Positions 7,219-16,095 are shown, numbered from the stretch's first letter. The stretch: DNA of 27,597 bases from MGBC131033 sp910585655 (GCA_949502025.1 CATBCG010000001.1:1-27597); one strand, 5' to 3'. A program made the numbers and translations. Notes: a model not told the origin generated them from the letters alone.

Positions 7219-8415
7219 ATGTTAGTACAATTTATGTTAAAAAATGTCTTATCCTTTAAAGAAGAAACAATTTTAGATATGACTGCAGTACAGGCATATA
7301 AGGAGCATCCGGAAAATGTGATTGAGATTGGAGGGAAAGAGAAACTTTTACGTGTGACGGCTATTTATGGTGCGAATGCAAGTGGGAAATCAAATTTGCA
7401 ATTAGCTATGAAATTTTTTCAAAATATTATTTCAGAATCCTTTAATAATATAAAAAATGGGGAAGAAACAGCGATTGCCCAATATTATATGCCATTTTCT
7501 TTTGAAGAAAAAGAAGAGAATTCGGAATTTCAGGTGATAGAAATTTTGGGAGAATATGAATATAAATATGGGTTTGAGTATAATGCCCGGTCTATTATAT
7601 CAGAATGGCTGTACCGTAAAAACAGGGAGACAAACCGAGAAGTAATTATTTTTGAAAGAACCACAGAAGTCACTGTATTTGGTGCAACAGTCAGAAAAGA
7701 GTGTGATTTGTATAAAGAACAGATTCCAAAAGAAACTTTAGTGTTATCATTTTTCAATAGATTAAAGTTAAAAACGACTATTTTTAAAAATGTATATAAC
7801 AGTATTATAACAGGTGCGCTTGTTGTATCATCAGGAGTTTGGGAAAGTAAAAATTTGTTGGAGGAATTTTTACCGGAGTTTATAGAGAAAAGAAAAGAGA
7901 AGCTGCTAGATTTTCTAAAGGCAATTGATACAGGCATTAAAGATATTATTTCTATAAAAGAAGAGAAACAAGTATATTTTTTAACAACTCATATTGGAAA
8001 AGACGGAAAACAATATTCTCTTAATTTATTTAATGAATCAGAAGGAACCATAAAAAGCATTTTTATTTTTATGTTCGCACAACTAACGATCAAAAAAGGA
8101 AATTATATGTTTGTAGATGAATTAAATATAAAACTTCATCCGTTATTGTTAAAATTTATTGTAGATTTATTTTATGAAACAGGTTCCAGATCACAATTGA
8201 TTTATACTACTCATGATACTACATTAATGGACAAAAAATTTTTCCGTCGAGATCAAATTTGGTTTGTACAAAAGGACGAATATGGTTATTCTGAATTGAC
8301 AGCATTATCAGATTTTAAAGTACGATCAGATGCTTCCTTTGAAAAAGATTATTTGGCTGGAGTGTACGGAGGGATTCCGCTTTTGGAAAATTTTTCAATG
8401 GGGGAGGAGAAGTAA
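7219..8415 (+). CDS. AAA15/OLD-like ABC ATPase, defence pair partner (AbiLi/RloA-like)
   Basis: This 398-residue ATPase belongs to the AAA15/AAA21 (SMC-like ABC) group. MLVQFMLKNVLSFKEET is the usual first strand. Walker A is GANASGKSN at 51-59, an ABC signature-like segment NESEGT lies before Walker B, Walker B is FVDE with Asp300/Glu301, and the H-loop is TTHD with His332. ATPases of this kind next to an RloB protein make up RloAB and AbiL-type abortive infection modules, where the ATPase is thought to sense phage and gate the nuclease. An ATG at 7186 gives a longer form, but the ATG at 7219 has AGAGG at 7204-7208 and a protein start that fits the family. The gene is distinctly AT-rich relative to gdhA and clpB, which suggests acquisition. 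The stop codon abuts the RloB start. Confidence 0.85.
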   Translation: MLVQFMLKNVLSFKEETILDMTAVQAYKEHPENVIEIGGKEKLLRVTAIYGANASGKSNLQLAMKFFQNIISESFNNIKNGEETAIAQYYMPFSFEEKEENSEFQVIEILGEYEYKYGFEYNARSIISEWLYRKNRETNREVIIFERTTEVTVFGATVRKECDLYKEQIPKETLVLSFFNRLKLKTTIFKNVYNSIITGALVVSSGVWESKNLLEEFLPEFIEKRKEKLLDFLKAIDTGIKDIISIKEEKQVYFLTTHIGKDGKQYSLNLFNESEGTIKSIFIFMFAQLTIKKGNYMFVDELNIKLHPLLLKFIVDLFYETGSRSQLIYTTHDTTLMDKKFFRRDQIWFVQKDEYGYSELTALSDFKVRSDASFEKDYLAGVYGGIPLLENFSMGEEK

Positions 8416-9096
8416 ATGGGGACAGATGAGTTGTTTAAAAAACGGAGAGCTGCCAGAAAGAAAAGGCAACATGATATCAGGACCCCTCAGGCAAACTCTT
8501 ATTTAATCATAACAGAAGGAACTAGGACAGAACCTTTTTATTTTAAAGGATTACAAAAACTGATTCAGGAAACAATAGGCGGAACTATTCAGGTAGTAGA
8601 GGTTCCAGCGATTGACATTTATGGAGAAGGGTGTGCTACAGGAAAATTGATTGAAGAAGCCAGACAATTAGTAAAGAAAGCGAAAATATTTTACCAAAAT
8701 GTCTGGATTGTTTTTGACAAAGATGATTTTGAGGATTTTGATCAGGCGATACAAGAAGGAGAAGCTAATGGCTATAAAATAGCGTGGAGTAATCAGTCCT
8801 TTGAATATTGGCTGTATCTGCATTTTCATTATAGTGATTCTGCTTTACACCGAAAGGAGTGGGCAGGAAAACTAACGGAAGTTTTTAAAGAATATCAGTT
8901 AGGAAATGGAGTTTATCAAAAAAATGATAGTAATATTTATCAGGTGGTAGATACCTATGGGGGAGTAGAGGTGGCAATTCGCAATGCTAAAAGAAGAATG
9001 TCAACCTTTGAAAAGGATAGAGATAAGCCATCGCAGTATGATCCGGGAACAACGGTTTACCAATTAGTGGAAGAGTTAAAACAATATTTACAATAA
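8416..9096 (+). CDS. RloB family TOPRIM-like protein (AbiLii-like)
   Basis: A 226-residue protein of the RloB family, which pairs with AAA15-type ATPases in anti-phage modules. After a basic N-terminus (KKRRAARKKRQH) comes YLIITEGTRTEPFYFKG at 29-45, with Glu34 as the TOPRIM-like glutamate. VWIVFDKDDFEDFD at 96-109 supplies the DxD metal-binding pair (Asp101/Asp103). The segment WSNQSFEYWLYLHFHY is also typical of RloB. I infer that it is the nuclease effector, and the nucleic acid it attacks is not shown by sequence. The ATG follows a very strong GGGGGAGGAG site inside the end of the ATPase gene, so the two are translationally coupled and made together. Confidence 0.85.
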   Translation: MGTDELFKKRRAARKKRQHDIRTPQANSYLIITEGTRTEPFYFKGLQKLIQETIGGTIQVVEVPAIDIYGEGCATGKLIEEARQLVKKAKIFYQNVWIVFDKDDFEDFDQAIQEGEANGYKIAWSNQSFEYWLYLHFHYSDSALHRKEWAGKLTEVFKEYQLGNGVYQKNDSNIYQVVDTYGGVEVAIRNAKRRMSTFEKDRDKPSQYDPGTTVYQLVEELKQYLQ

Positions 9097-9105
9097 GAAA
9101 GCCTA

Positions 9106-9168
9106 GCAGTTTTTATTTTATAGCCACCGGAAAAGAAACTTCCTCTTTCCCAGTGGCAAAAAAACTGC
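9106..9168. terminator. Bidirectional terminator-like inverted repeat between convergent genes
   Basis: GCAGTTTTT (9106-9114) pairs perfectly with AAAAACTGC (9160-9168), and inside it GCCAC (9123-9127) pairs with GTGGC (9153-9157). The T-runs occur in the arms, so each strand ends with U-rich RNA after the inner stem. It sits between the rloB-like gene and the convergent protease gene and can serve both. Confidence 0.6.
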
Positions 9169-9205
9169 TCCAACAGATGCTGCTTCCAGGAATTCCCTCA
9201 GAGGC

Positions 9206-10123
9206 TCAAGAACGAAAAATCAACCTTTTTACATTCAACAGTCCCCAGCCCTGGTGTTCATGGGGCAGTCCTAAGTCTACGGCGCTGTTTTTCAGGCGTA
9301 TTTTTACTTCCAGATTGCTCATGGTAGGGTAACGAGAGAGAAGGAGTGCAATGGCGCCCGATACCATAGGAGTAGACATGGAGGTGCCGCTTTTGGTGGT
9401 ATAGCCTCCGCTCAGGCGGCAACTGACGATCCGGTTTCCGGGGGCAACGATATCCGGTTTTAGGATACAGGAAGTCGTAGGACCGCGCCCGGAATAGAGG
9501 ATGTTTTTTCGGTTTCGTCCGGTGAAGAGCCCGGCTTCGTCATCGGAGGCGCCGACGGTAATGATTTTTCGACTGATACCCGGCGCTGTAATGCTCATTG
9601 GGTTCGGTCCTTCATTTCCGGCGGCAGCAACGACGACCAGTCCGGCGTCCCAAAGCTCATTGACGCCATGGACAAGACTGGAATCCTCGGCATCTAAAAA
9701 ACATTCCGGGGAGGAACAGCCAATGGAGATATTAACAATACGAATATTATATTCATAACGGTGACGGAGTATCCAGGTAAAGGCGGGTAGGATATCCGTC
9801 ATTTTTCCGTTTCCGGTACGATTTAAAATACGAACACTGATCAGATGGCAGTCCGGAGCCATGCCGCGGTAGTTGCCGCCGGAGGAGTAACCGTCTCCGG
9901 CAGCGATGCCGGCTACATGGGTGCCGTGTCCGTTGTCATCATAGGGTTGAAAGGAGCTGCGGCGTTCCGATATTTCATAATGTGCCACAATTCGATTCCT
10001 TTTTTTGACAAAATCCGGGTGAGGTGCAATTCCGGTATCAATGACTGCAATTCCTACTCCTTTCCCTAAAATTCCTTTGGAATGGACGGCATTTGTTTCC
10101 AGCAGCCGATGTACGGCAAACAT
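9206..10123 (-). CDS. Subtilisin-like serine protease (peptidase S8)
   Basis: This is a 305-residue S8 family protease with the full Asp-His-Ser triad: Asp29 in AVIDTGIAPHPD, His66 in NGHGTHVAGIAAG and Ser248 in SGTSMSTPMVSGA. The oxyanion Asn is in VVAAAGNEGPNP. There is no signal peptide, no propeptide longer than about 20 residues, and no membrane segment, so it is probably an intracellular protease of the ISP/AprX kind. The ATG has an AAGGGGGG ribosome binding site on the minus strand. It is transcribed toward the defence pair and away from the membrane protein gene at 10307. Its cellular substrate is unknown; protein turnover under stress is the usual guess for the group. Confidence 0.92.
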   Translation of the reverse strand: MFAVHRLLETNAVHSKGILGKGVGIAVIDTGIAPHPDFVKKRNRIVAHYEISERRSSFQPYDDNGHGTHVAGIAAGDGYSSGGNYRGMAPDCHLISVRILNRTGNGKMTDILPAFTWILRHRYEYNIRIVNISIGCSSPECFLDAEDSSLVHGVNELWDAGLVVVAAAGNEGPNPMSITAPGISRKIITVGASDDEAGLFTGRNRKNILYSGRGPTTSCILKPDIVAPGNRIVSCRLSGGYTTKSGTSMSTPMVSGAIALLLSRYPTMSNLEVKIRLKNSAVDLGLPHEHQGWGLLNVKRLIFRS

Positions 10124-10306
10124 AAAATCCCCCCTTTCGTTGTTGCAGATGTTAAGTCACTGCTTAAACATAACGAGACAGTGCCTTACTACTACTATTT
10201 TATGTAAAAAAAACAGATATGGGACTGGACAGGAGCGGCAGGAAAGACGATATTATTAGAAAGCGGTAGCTTTAGCTTTGCAGACAGGGGAGCGAGGAGG
10301 AGAACT

Positions 10307-11695
10307 ATGAAATATATAAATGCGTTGCGGTATGGCAGCAGGGAGACAAAGCTATATATCTGGTCGGTGTTGATTGGGAGTCTGTTGACGATTGTTACAT
10401 TGGTTTATGCAGTTGGAAAGCGTTCCTGGATAGGCGGGCTGGCAGCGCTCTTTTTTGGAATTGTCACCTTGATTATCTGGCAGTCAAAAAGTCTGTCGGA
10501 TCAGGAGGTAGAAGAACCAGAGGAAGCAGAGGCATTAAAAAGAGCGGATGCTCCTAAAGGATTAGAGGAAACAGAAAAATTAGAAGAGCCAGAAGACTGG
10601 GAGGAAACAGAATTTGAGCCTTACCTGGATTTGGATGCCAAACAGGAAATAGAGCAGAATAAAGGAAAGAAAGGCGAGAAGAAGAAAAAAGAGAAGAAGA
10701 AAAAAGAAAAGAAGGAAAAGGCAAAGAAAGAAAAAACAAAAAAGGAAAAAGGAAAAAAGGAGAAGGAAAAGAAACAAGCAAAAGAGATAAAAGGAAACAA
10801 GGAAGAAAGCAAAGTCGGGGAGCCGGAACCGGTGCCAGCCGGATTGGAAGTAGCAGAGGAAGAGGAGTTAGAATTAACGCTTGGGAAGGCAGAGACACAA
10901 AAAAAAGAAACCAGAACATCAGAAGAAAAAACACCGGATAAGCCGGAACCGGCAAAGGAAGAACAGGTGGTATCCGATTATAATGCGTATTCAGAAGCGA
11001 GCTTAAAAAAGGCTATGCACCGTTATCGGGTAAAGAAGGAGCATAAGCAGGTGATGATCGATTCCTGTCCGTCTAAAGGTATCCGTGAATGCCCGGCATA
11101 TCTGTGGAAAGATCGGCACAAGGTTTATTTGTTATTGCTAGAAAAGACGCCGCGCCGGATCGAATATCCTTTGGAAAAAATGAATTTTTTGGAGTATCAA
11201 AGAGGCGTGGAAGCCAATCCGGATCAGGAATATCCTGCCTTTCAGAAAAAGTCTCCGGTTACGGCAGTTTTTAGTGCCTTTTTACCGGACTACTACCAGA
11301 GACGTAAAAACGGTGTAATTTCAGATTTAAAAAATTTGTATCTGATGGCAGGCGATTTGGCGTTTACAAACACCTCGGTAAAAAATGTGATGGATGTGCT
11401 GCATCCGGGGTTCCGGGTAAAGGATAACATGACATCAAGCAGTCTTTATGGCGCTTATTTTATAGAAAGCTATCAACAGAATATTTTGCTGCGTGACCGG
11501 GTTTTGGAGGTGGACGAGTATAAGGAGCGGATGAAGGTATTGTTGCAGAAAATGGCGCAGGAGGAAAGAAGCTTGCGGGAATTCCGGCATAAGTTAGAAG
11601 AATTGGTGGAATATCGTTTTATTACGGAGGAATTTGCCGACTATTTTCTGGAATACCGGGCAAGGCTGGATTTGGCAAGAGCAGAACAAAAATAA
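10307..11695 (+). CDS. Unrecognised two-TM protein with Lys/Glu-rich linker
   Basis: I do not recognise this 462-residue protein. Two hydrophobic segments (about 17-37 and 41-59) form an N-terminal hairpin anchor. Residues 62-115 are acidic, 119-165 are almost entirely Lys and Glu in KKEK/KEKKK-like units, and 166-222 are Glu/Pro-rich. A soluble domain of about 240 residues follows (223-462) with conserved-looking aromatic and charged blocks such as YPAFQKKSPVTAVFSAFLPDYY and a helical C-terminus. The layout fits a membrane-tethered globular domain on a long charged stalk. The stalk is encoded by unbroken purine runs at 10676-10721 and 10738-10773. The start has an overlapping GAGGAGGAG ribosome binding site. 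The 183 nt upstream, shared with the divergent protease, show no convincing promoter to me. Confidence 0.75.
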   Translation: MKYINALRYGSRETKLYIWSVLIGSLLTIVTLVYAVGKRSWIGGLAALFFGIVTLIIWQSKSLSDQEVEEPEEAEALKRADAPKGLEETEKLEEPEDWEETEFEPYLDLDAKQEIEQNKGKKGEKKKKEKKKKEKKEKAKKEKTKKEKGKKEKEKKQAKEIKGNKEESKVGEPEPVPAGLEVAEEEELELTLGKAETQKKETRTSEEKTPDKPEPAKEEQVVSDYNAYSEASLKKAMHRYRVKKEHKQVMIDSCPSKGIRECPAYLWKDRHKVYLLLLEKTPRRIEYPLEKMNFLEYQRGVEANPDQEYPAFQKKSPVTAVFSAFLPDYYQRRKNGVISDLKNLYLMAGDLAFTNTSVKNVMDVLHPGFRVKDNMTSSSLYGAYFIESYQQNILLRDRVLEVDEYKERMKVLLQKMAQEERSLREFRHKLEELVEYRFITEEFADYFLEYRARLDLARAEQK

Positions 11696-11709
11696 GGATG
11701 GTAGGATCC

Positions 11710-11738
11710 TTGACAAATATCATTAGAATGTATACAAT
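11710..11738 (+). promoter_or_regulatory. Promoter of gntR-type gene with overlapping palindrome
   Basis: TTGACA (11710-11715), a 17-nt spacer and TACAAT (11733-11738) form a strong promoter. The palindrome TGTATACA (11729-11736) overlaps the -10. GntR proteins of the FadR type often bind short palindromes of the TNGT-N-ACNA form, so autorepression here is a reasonable inference. Confidence 0.7.
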
Positions 11739-11798
11739 AATACAAGCTTATGGATAAAACTTTGGACGATTTTTTTAAGAGGCAGGAGGAACGGTTTC

Positions 11799-12491
11799 GT
11801 GGAAGCATATGAAAGCCAAAAGGATGCCGCAGATAAATATTCCTTACGCGGACGGGTATTTTCTAAATTAAGAGAGGACATTTTATCTGGAAAATACAAA
11901 GAAATGGATGAATTAAAAGAGGTGATGATAGGGCAGGAGCTGGGCGTTAGCCGAACCCCGGTACGAGAAGCCCTGCGTCAGCTAGAGTTAGAGGGACTGG
12001 TGACGATTGTACCGAATAAAGGAGCCTATGTGACGGGAATTTCCGATCAGGATATCGAAGATATTTTTGTAATTCGTTCCTATCTAGAAGGGCTGTGTGC
12101 CGCCTGGGCATGTCGGCACATCACCAAGGAACAGCTAGACAGTCTGGAGGAAATCGTGTATCTGGCTAATTTCCATATAGAGAAGGGAAATTTTGATCAG
12201 GTGGTAGAGCTGGACAATAAATTTCATGAACTGCTGTATGAGGCATGCGGGAGCCGGATTTTATCGCATGTGCTTTCGGATTATCACCATTATGCCAGAA
12301 GAGCGAGGACGGTCAATCTCTCGGAGACTGCCCGCGCCAAGCATTCCATAGGGGAACATGCGGACATTGTAAAGGCGATTCGGGAAAAGGATGAAGCAGC
12401 GGCGGAGAAATATGCGTATCAGCATATCGAAGAGTCTATCCGGCGGATGCACTTGGCAGAAGAAGGAGAGGAAAGAGAAGAAGAGGCGTAA
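11799..12491 (+). CDS. GntR family transcriptional regulator, FadR/FCD type
   Basis: A 230-residue regulator with an N-terminal winged helix (about 15-80, including LREDILSGKYK and ELGVSRTPVREALRQLELEGLVTIVPNKGAYV) and a C-terminal FCD ligand domain (about 88-220). The FCD metal-site pattern is visible as DNKFHELL, GEHADIVKAI and YQHIEES. Such proteins usually sense small organic acids or sugar acids, but the ligand is not evident. The start is GTG, chosen because AGGAGG at 11784-11789 is 9 nt upstream. It is transcribed alone between a strong promoter and a terminator. No obvious target operon adjoins it: the neighbours are a membrane protein and the clpB operon. Confidence 0.92.
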   Translation: MEAYESQKDAADKYSLRGRVFSKLREDILSGKYKEMDELKEVMIGQELGVSRTPVREALRQLELEGLVTIVPNKGAYVTGISDQDIEDIFVIRSYLEGLCAAWACRHITKEQLDSLEEIVYLANFHIEKGNFDQVVELDNKFHELLYEACGSRILSHVLSDYHHYARRARTVNLSETARAKHSIGEHADIVKAIREKDEAAAEKYAYQHIEESIRRMHLAEEGEEREEEA

Positions 12492-12555
12492 AAGAAAAAA
12501 CAACAGTTATCAACCAGGATACGATCGGGAAACTGGGACAGACAGAAAGAAATGG

Positions 12556-12586
12556 GAATTTCACTTTGTGGAATTCTTTTTCTTTT
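12556..12586 (+). terminator. Intrinsic terminator after the GntR gene
   Basis: GAATTTCAC (12556-12564) pairs with GTGGAATTC (12568-12576) with one G-U pair around a TTT loop. It is followed by TTTTTCTTTT. Confidence 0.85.
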
Positions 12587-12636
12587 GTCGATTTTTAGGT
12601 TAAAAAATAATTTGCATATAAAGTTATATAAAAGTG

Positions 12637-12665
12637 TTGACAAATTATATAATCGGTGATAGAAT
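12637..12665 (+). promoter_or_regulatory. Promoter of the RHH-clpB operon
   Basis: TTGACA (12637-12642), 17 nt, TAGAAT (12660-12665). This is a vegetative-type promoter. I see no CIRCE (TTAGCACTC-N9-GAGTGCTAA) and no CtsR heptamer tandem here or just before clpB, so the usual Firmicute heat-shock control is not apparent. Confidence 0.75.
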
Positions 12666-12736
12666 AACAACAGAATCGAAAGCGGATAATATACCAAGTT
12701 AAGAAAAATATAAAAAACAGGGCAGGTGATAGCAAT

Positions 12737-13441
12737 TTGAAAAAAAGCGTATACAGCCTGGTGCTGATGGACGAGGTGGTGGAAGCGATTGACCGGATGG
12801 CGTATACAAGAAATACAAGCCGCTCGAATTTGATCAATCAGATTTTGGCAGAGCATGTCTCCTATGTGACGCCGGAAATGCGGATGAGAGATATTTTTTC
12901 CTGTTTAGAGCAGATCTTATCCGAAGAATGTTACCAGATACAAAGCCAGGCTTCCGATTCGATGTTTTCCATCCGCAGCCCGATTCGTTACAAATACCGA
13001 CCGACGGTGCGTTACAGCATTGAGCTTTACCAGAAGCCGGAGGAATTAGCCGGGGAGCTGCGGGTTTCGGTACGAAGCAGCAGTCAGAGTTTTTTGGAGG
13101 CGATCGGCGTATTTTTCCGCTGGTGGATTCAGATGGAGAACCATTTTTTGGAAAAGATTTACCCGGAAGGCGTTCCATGCAGCTATGAAGAGGGAAAATA
13201 CCAGAGAGGATTTTCCAGGCTGTGTGAAGCGGAAAGCCTGACTTCCTTTGAGAAAGAGAATGCCAGAAAAGGGAACCAGCCAGAAGAGGCGCTGGAGCTG
13301 GCAAATGTGATTGGCAGCTATATCAAAGTTTTGGATCAGTGCCTGAAGTTTTATTTTGAGCATCAGGAAGAGCCGGAGTTGGCAGAGCGGCTTAGCGGAT
13401 ATTATAAGCGTTATTTAGAGAGTGGGATTACGTTGATTTAA
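12737..13441 (+). CDS. Putative ribbon-helix-helix DNA-binding protein upstream of clpB
   Basis: The N-terminal ~45 residues (SVYSLVLMDEVVEAIDRMA, then TSRSNLINQILAEHV) have the strand-helix-helix layout of CopG/Arc proteins. The remaining ~190 residues match nothing I know. They include a region rich in Arg and Ser (about 80-115), a Trp pair in FFRWWIQMENHFLEK, and a helical C-terminus. The start is TTG, supported by AGGTGAT at 12724-12730. The first ATG in frame, at codon 11, would cut away the RHH strand. The gene ends 38 nt before clpB with no terminator between, so it is probably cotranscribed with clpB. It is a candidate for the regulator of this operon, which is inference from position and fold only. 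Confidence 0.7.
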   Translation: MKKSVYSLVLMDEVVEAIDRMAYTRNTSRSNLINQILAEHVSYVTPEMRMRDIFSCLEQILSEECYQIQSQASDSMFSIRSPIRYKYRPTVRYSIELYQKPEELAGELRVSVRSSSQSFLEAIGVFFRWWIQMENHFLEKIYPEGVPCSYEEGKYQRGFSRLCEAESLTSFEKENARKGNQPEEALELANVIGSYIKVLDQCLKFYFEHQEEPELAERLSGYYKRYLESGITLI

Positions 13442-13479
13442 GCTAGGTAGAAATCAAAATTGGAATGGGAGGTATTGAT

Positions 13480-16095
13480 ATGAATACCAATAAAATGACA
13501 CAAAAAACGATAGAGGCTCTCCAAAGCGCCCAGGCGGCAGCAGCGGAAGCGCAAAACAACAGTGTGGAACAGGCGCATTTGCTCTATGCTCTGATAAGTC
13601 AGGAGGATGGATTGATTGGTCAGCTTTTGACAAAGATGGAGATTTCCGTGCCGAACCTGCTGGCAGAGACAAAGCATATCATTGACGGCTATCCAAAGGT
13701 CAGCGGCAGTCGTACCAGCATGAATACCGTCTATATTTCCAGGGAGGCGGAGGAGGCTTTGAGCGAAGCCGAGACACAGGCAAAGCAGATGAAAGACGAA
13801 TATTTGTCAGTGGAGCATGTGATGATTGGTCTGTTAGCGAAGCCGGAGCGGCTGATTTCTCAGTTGTTGGATACGTTCCGGATTACAAAGGAACGGTTTT
13901 TGGACGCCTTGCTGACGGTGAGGGGTTCTACGCGAGTAACAAATGAAAATCCGGAAGAAACCTATGACGTCCTTACGAAGTACGGTCAGGATTTGGTGGA
14001 ATTGGCAAAGGCTAACAAGTTGGATCCGGTGATTGGACGGGATGATGAAATTCGTAATGTAATCCGGATTTTATCCAGAAAAACCAAAAATAATCCGGTA
14101 CTAATCGGAGAGCCGGGCGTCGGAAAAACAGCGATTGCAGAAGGGCTGGCACTGCGGATTGTCAAAGGAGACGTACCAGGAAGCTTAAAGGATCGAAAGA
14201 TTTTTTCTCTTGATATGGGAGCGCTGGTAGCCGGGGCAAAGTACCGGGGCGAGTTTGAAGAGCGGTTTAAGGCGGTGCTGCAGGAGATTAAAAAATCCGA
14301 GGGACAGATTATCCTTTTTATCGACGAGCTGCATACGATTGTCGGCGCCGGAAAAACAGACGGGGCGATGGATGCCGGAAATCTGCTGAAACCGATGCTT
14401 GCCAGAGGCGAGCTGCATTGTATCGGAGCCACGACCCTAAATGAATACCGCCAGTATATTGAAAAGGATGCCGCCCTGGAGCGCCGGTTCCAGCCAGTGA
14501 TAGTCGGGGAGCCAGCCGTAGAGGATACGATTTCGATTTTACGTGGTTTAAAGGAGCGCTACGAGGTGTTTCACGGCGTAAAAATCCAGGATCAGGCCTT
14601 GATTGCCGCTGCCGTTCTTTCCAACCGTTATATTTCCGACCGTTTTCTGCCGGATAAGGCGATTGACTTAGTGGACGAAGCGTGCGCGTTGATCCGGACA
14701 GAGATGGATTCGATGCCGACTGAGTTAGACGAGATCTCAAGAAAGATCATGCAGCATGAAATCGAAGAAGCGGCGTTAAAAAAAGAGAGCGACAGGCTTT
14801 CCGAGGAGCATTTGAAGGAAATCCAAAGGGAACTGGCTGAAATGCGCGATCAGTTTGCCCAGATGAAAGCGAAATGGGAAAACGAGAAACAGTCGATTAC
14901 CAAAGTACAAGGGCTGCGGGAAGAAATTGAGCGAACCAGCGCCGAAATTGAGCGTGCCGAACGGGAATATGATTTGGAAAAAGCCGCAGAGCTAAAATAC
15001 GGCACGCTGCCGCAGCTAAAAAAGCAGTTGGAGGAGCAGGAGCGGCAGGCAGAGGAAAGCGGCGAGGTACGAGAACGTCATTCTCTGCTGCGTGACAAGG
15101 TAACGGAAGAGGAAATCGCCCGTATTATCTGTCGTTGGACAGGTATTCCGGTTTCTAAGCTGATGGAAGGAGAGAGGGATAAGCTGCTGGGGATGGAGGA
15201 AATTCTTCATCGCCGGGTGATCGGGCAGGACGAGGCGGTAGAACGGGTGGCAGAAGCGATTTTGCGCTCTCGTGCCGGAATCAAAGATCCGAGTAAGCCG
15301 ATTGGTTCCTTTTTGTTCCTAGGACCTACCGGGGTGGGCAAGACCGAGCTGGCTAAGGCATTAGCCGAAGCCTTGTTTGACGATGAGAAAAGCATGGTAC
15401 GGATCGATATGAGCGAATATATGGAAAAGTACAGCGTCAGCCGTCTGATTGGGGCGCCTCCGGGATATGTAGGCTATGAAGAGGGCGGTCAGTTGACGGA
15501 GGCGGTCAGAAGAAAGCCATATGCCGTAATCCTCTTTGATGAGATCGAAAAGGCGCATCCGGATGTCTTTAATGTGCTGCTTCAGGTATTGGACGATGGT
15601 CGTATCACCGATTCCCAGGGACGGACGGTGGATTTTAAAAACACCATTATCATTTTGACCTCAAACCTGGGTTCTCCTTATATTTTAGAGGGCATCCAGC
15701 CGGACGGTTCTATTTCCGAGGAGGCAAGGAAGCAGGTAGATATGCTACTAAAGCAAAGCTTCCGTCCGGAATTTTTAAACCGTCTGGATGAAATCGTCTT
15801 TTATAAACCGTTGGCAAAGGATAACATCAAGGGAATCGTCGATCTGATGCTAAAGGAGCTGTCGGAACGACTGGCAGAAAAGCAGCTTTCCGTTGAGGTT
15901 ACGGATCGGGCGAAGGATTACGTGATTGAGGAAGGGTTTGATCCAAACTACGGCGCAAGACCATTAAAGCGTTTCCTGCAGTCAAGGGTAGAAACCTTGA
16001 TCGCAAGGAAAATGATTGCCGAGGATTTGGAACCTGGAAGTCGGCTGACCGTGGATTTTGACGGAGAAAAATTGATGGTAGAAGTAACAAAATAG
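13480..16095 (+). CDS. clpB: ATP-dependent disaggregase ClpB (Hsp100)
   Basis: ClpB is a hexameric AAA+ machine that pulls proteins out of aggregates together with DnaK/DnaJ/GrpE. The 871 residues show the complete order: Clp N-domain repeats (about 1-145), AAA-1 with Walker A GEPGVGKT (Lys216) and Walker B ILFIDELHTIVGAG, and the arginine-finger region ALERRFQPV. The coiled-coil M-domain (about 400-530) separates ClpB from ClpA/ClpC. AAA-2 carries GPTGVGKTE (Lys621), VILFDEIEKAHPDVF and RPEFLNRLDEIVF, and the C-terminal domain ends the protein. The in-frame ATG at 13465 lacks a ribosome site, while the ATG at 13480 has GGGAGGT 6 nt before it. It shares an operon with the RHH-like gene, and a terminator follows. 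Confidence 0.96.
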   Translation: MNTNKMTQKTIEALQSAQAAAAEAQNNSVEQAHLLYALISQEDGLIGQLLTKMEISVPNLLAETKHIIDGYPKVSGSRTSMNTVYISREAEEALSEAETQAKQMKDEYLSVEHVMIGLLAKPERLISQLLDTFRITKERFLDALLTVRGSTRVTNENPEETYDVLTKYGQDLVELAKANKLDPVIGRDDEIRNVIRILSRKTKNNPVLIGEPGVGKTAIAEGLALRIVKGDVPGSLKDRKIFSLDMGALVAGAKYRGEFEERFKAVLQEIKKSEGQIILFIDELHTIVGAGKTDGAMDAGNLLKPMLARGELHCIGATTLNEYRQYIEKDAALERRFQPVIVGEPAVEDTISILRGLKERYEVFHGVKIQDQALIAAAVLSNRYISDRFLPDKAIDLVDEACALIRTEMDSMPTELDEISRKIMQHEIEEAALKKESDRLSEEHLKEIQRELAEMRDQFAQMKAKWENEKQSITKVQGLREEIERTSAEIERAEREYDLEKAAELKYGTLPQLKKQLEEQERQAEESGEVRERHSLLRDKVTEEEIARIICRWTGIPVSKLMEGERDKLLGMEEILHRRVIGQDEAVERVAEAILRSRAGIKDPSKPIGSFLFLGPTGVGKTELAKALAEALFDDEKSMVRIDMSEYMEKYSVSRLIGAPPGYVGYEEGGQLTEAVRRKPYAVILFDEIEKAHPDVFNVLLQVLDDGRITDSQGRTVDFKNTIIILTSNLGSPYILEGIQPDGSISEEARKQVDMLLKQSFRPEFLNRLDEIVFYKPLAKDNIKGIVDLMLKELSERLAEKQLSVEVTDRAKDYVIEEGFDPNYGARPLKRFLQSRVETLIARKMIAEDLEPGSRLTVDFDGEKLMVEVTK

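Noticed and set aside
10554..10955. Long minus-strand frames opposite the Lys/Glu-rich stalk
   Set aside because: They are Phe/Leu/Ser-rich mirror images of a purine-rich coding tract with no ribosome site; a composition effect.
13986..14432. Minus-strand frames inside clpB
   Set aside because: Shadows of a conserved AAA+ gene; no start signals and no recognisable domain.
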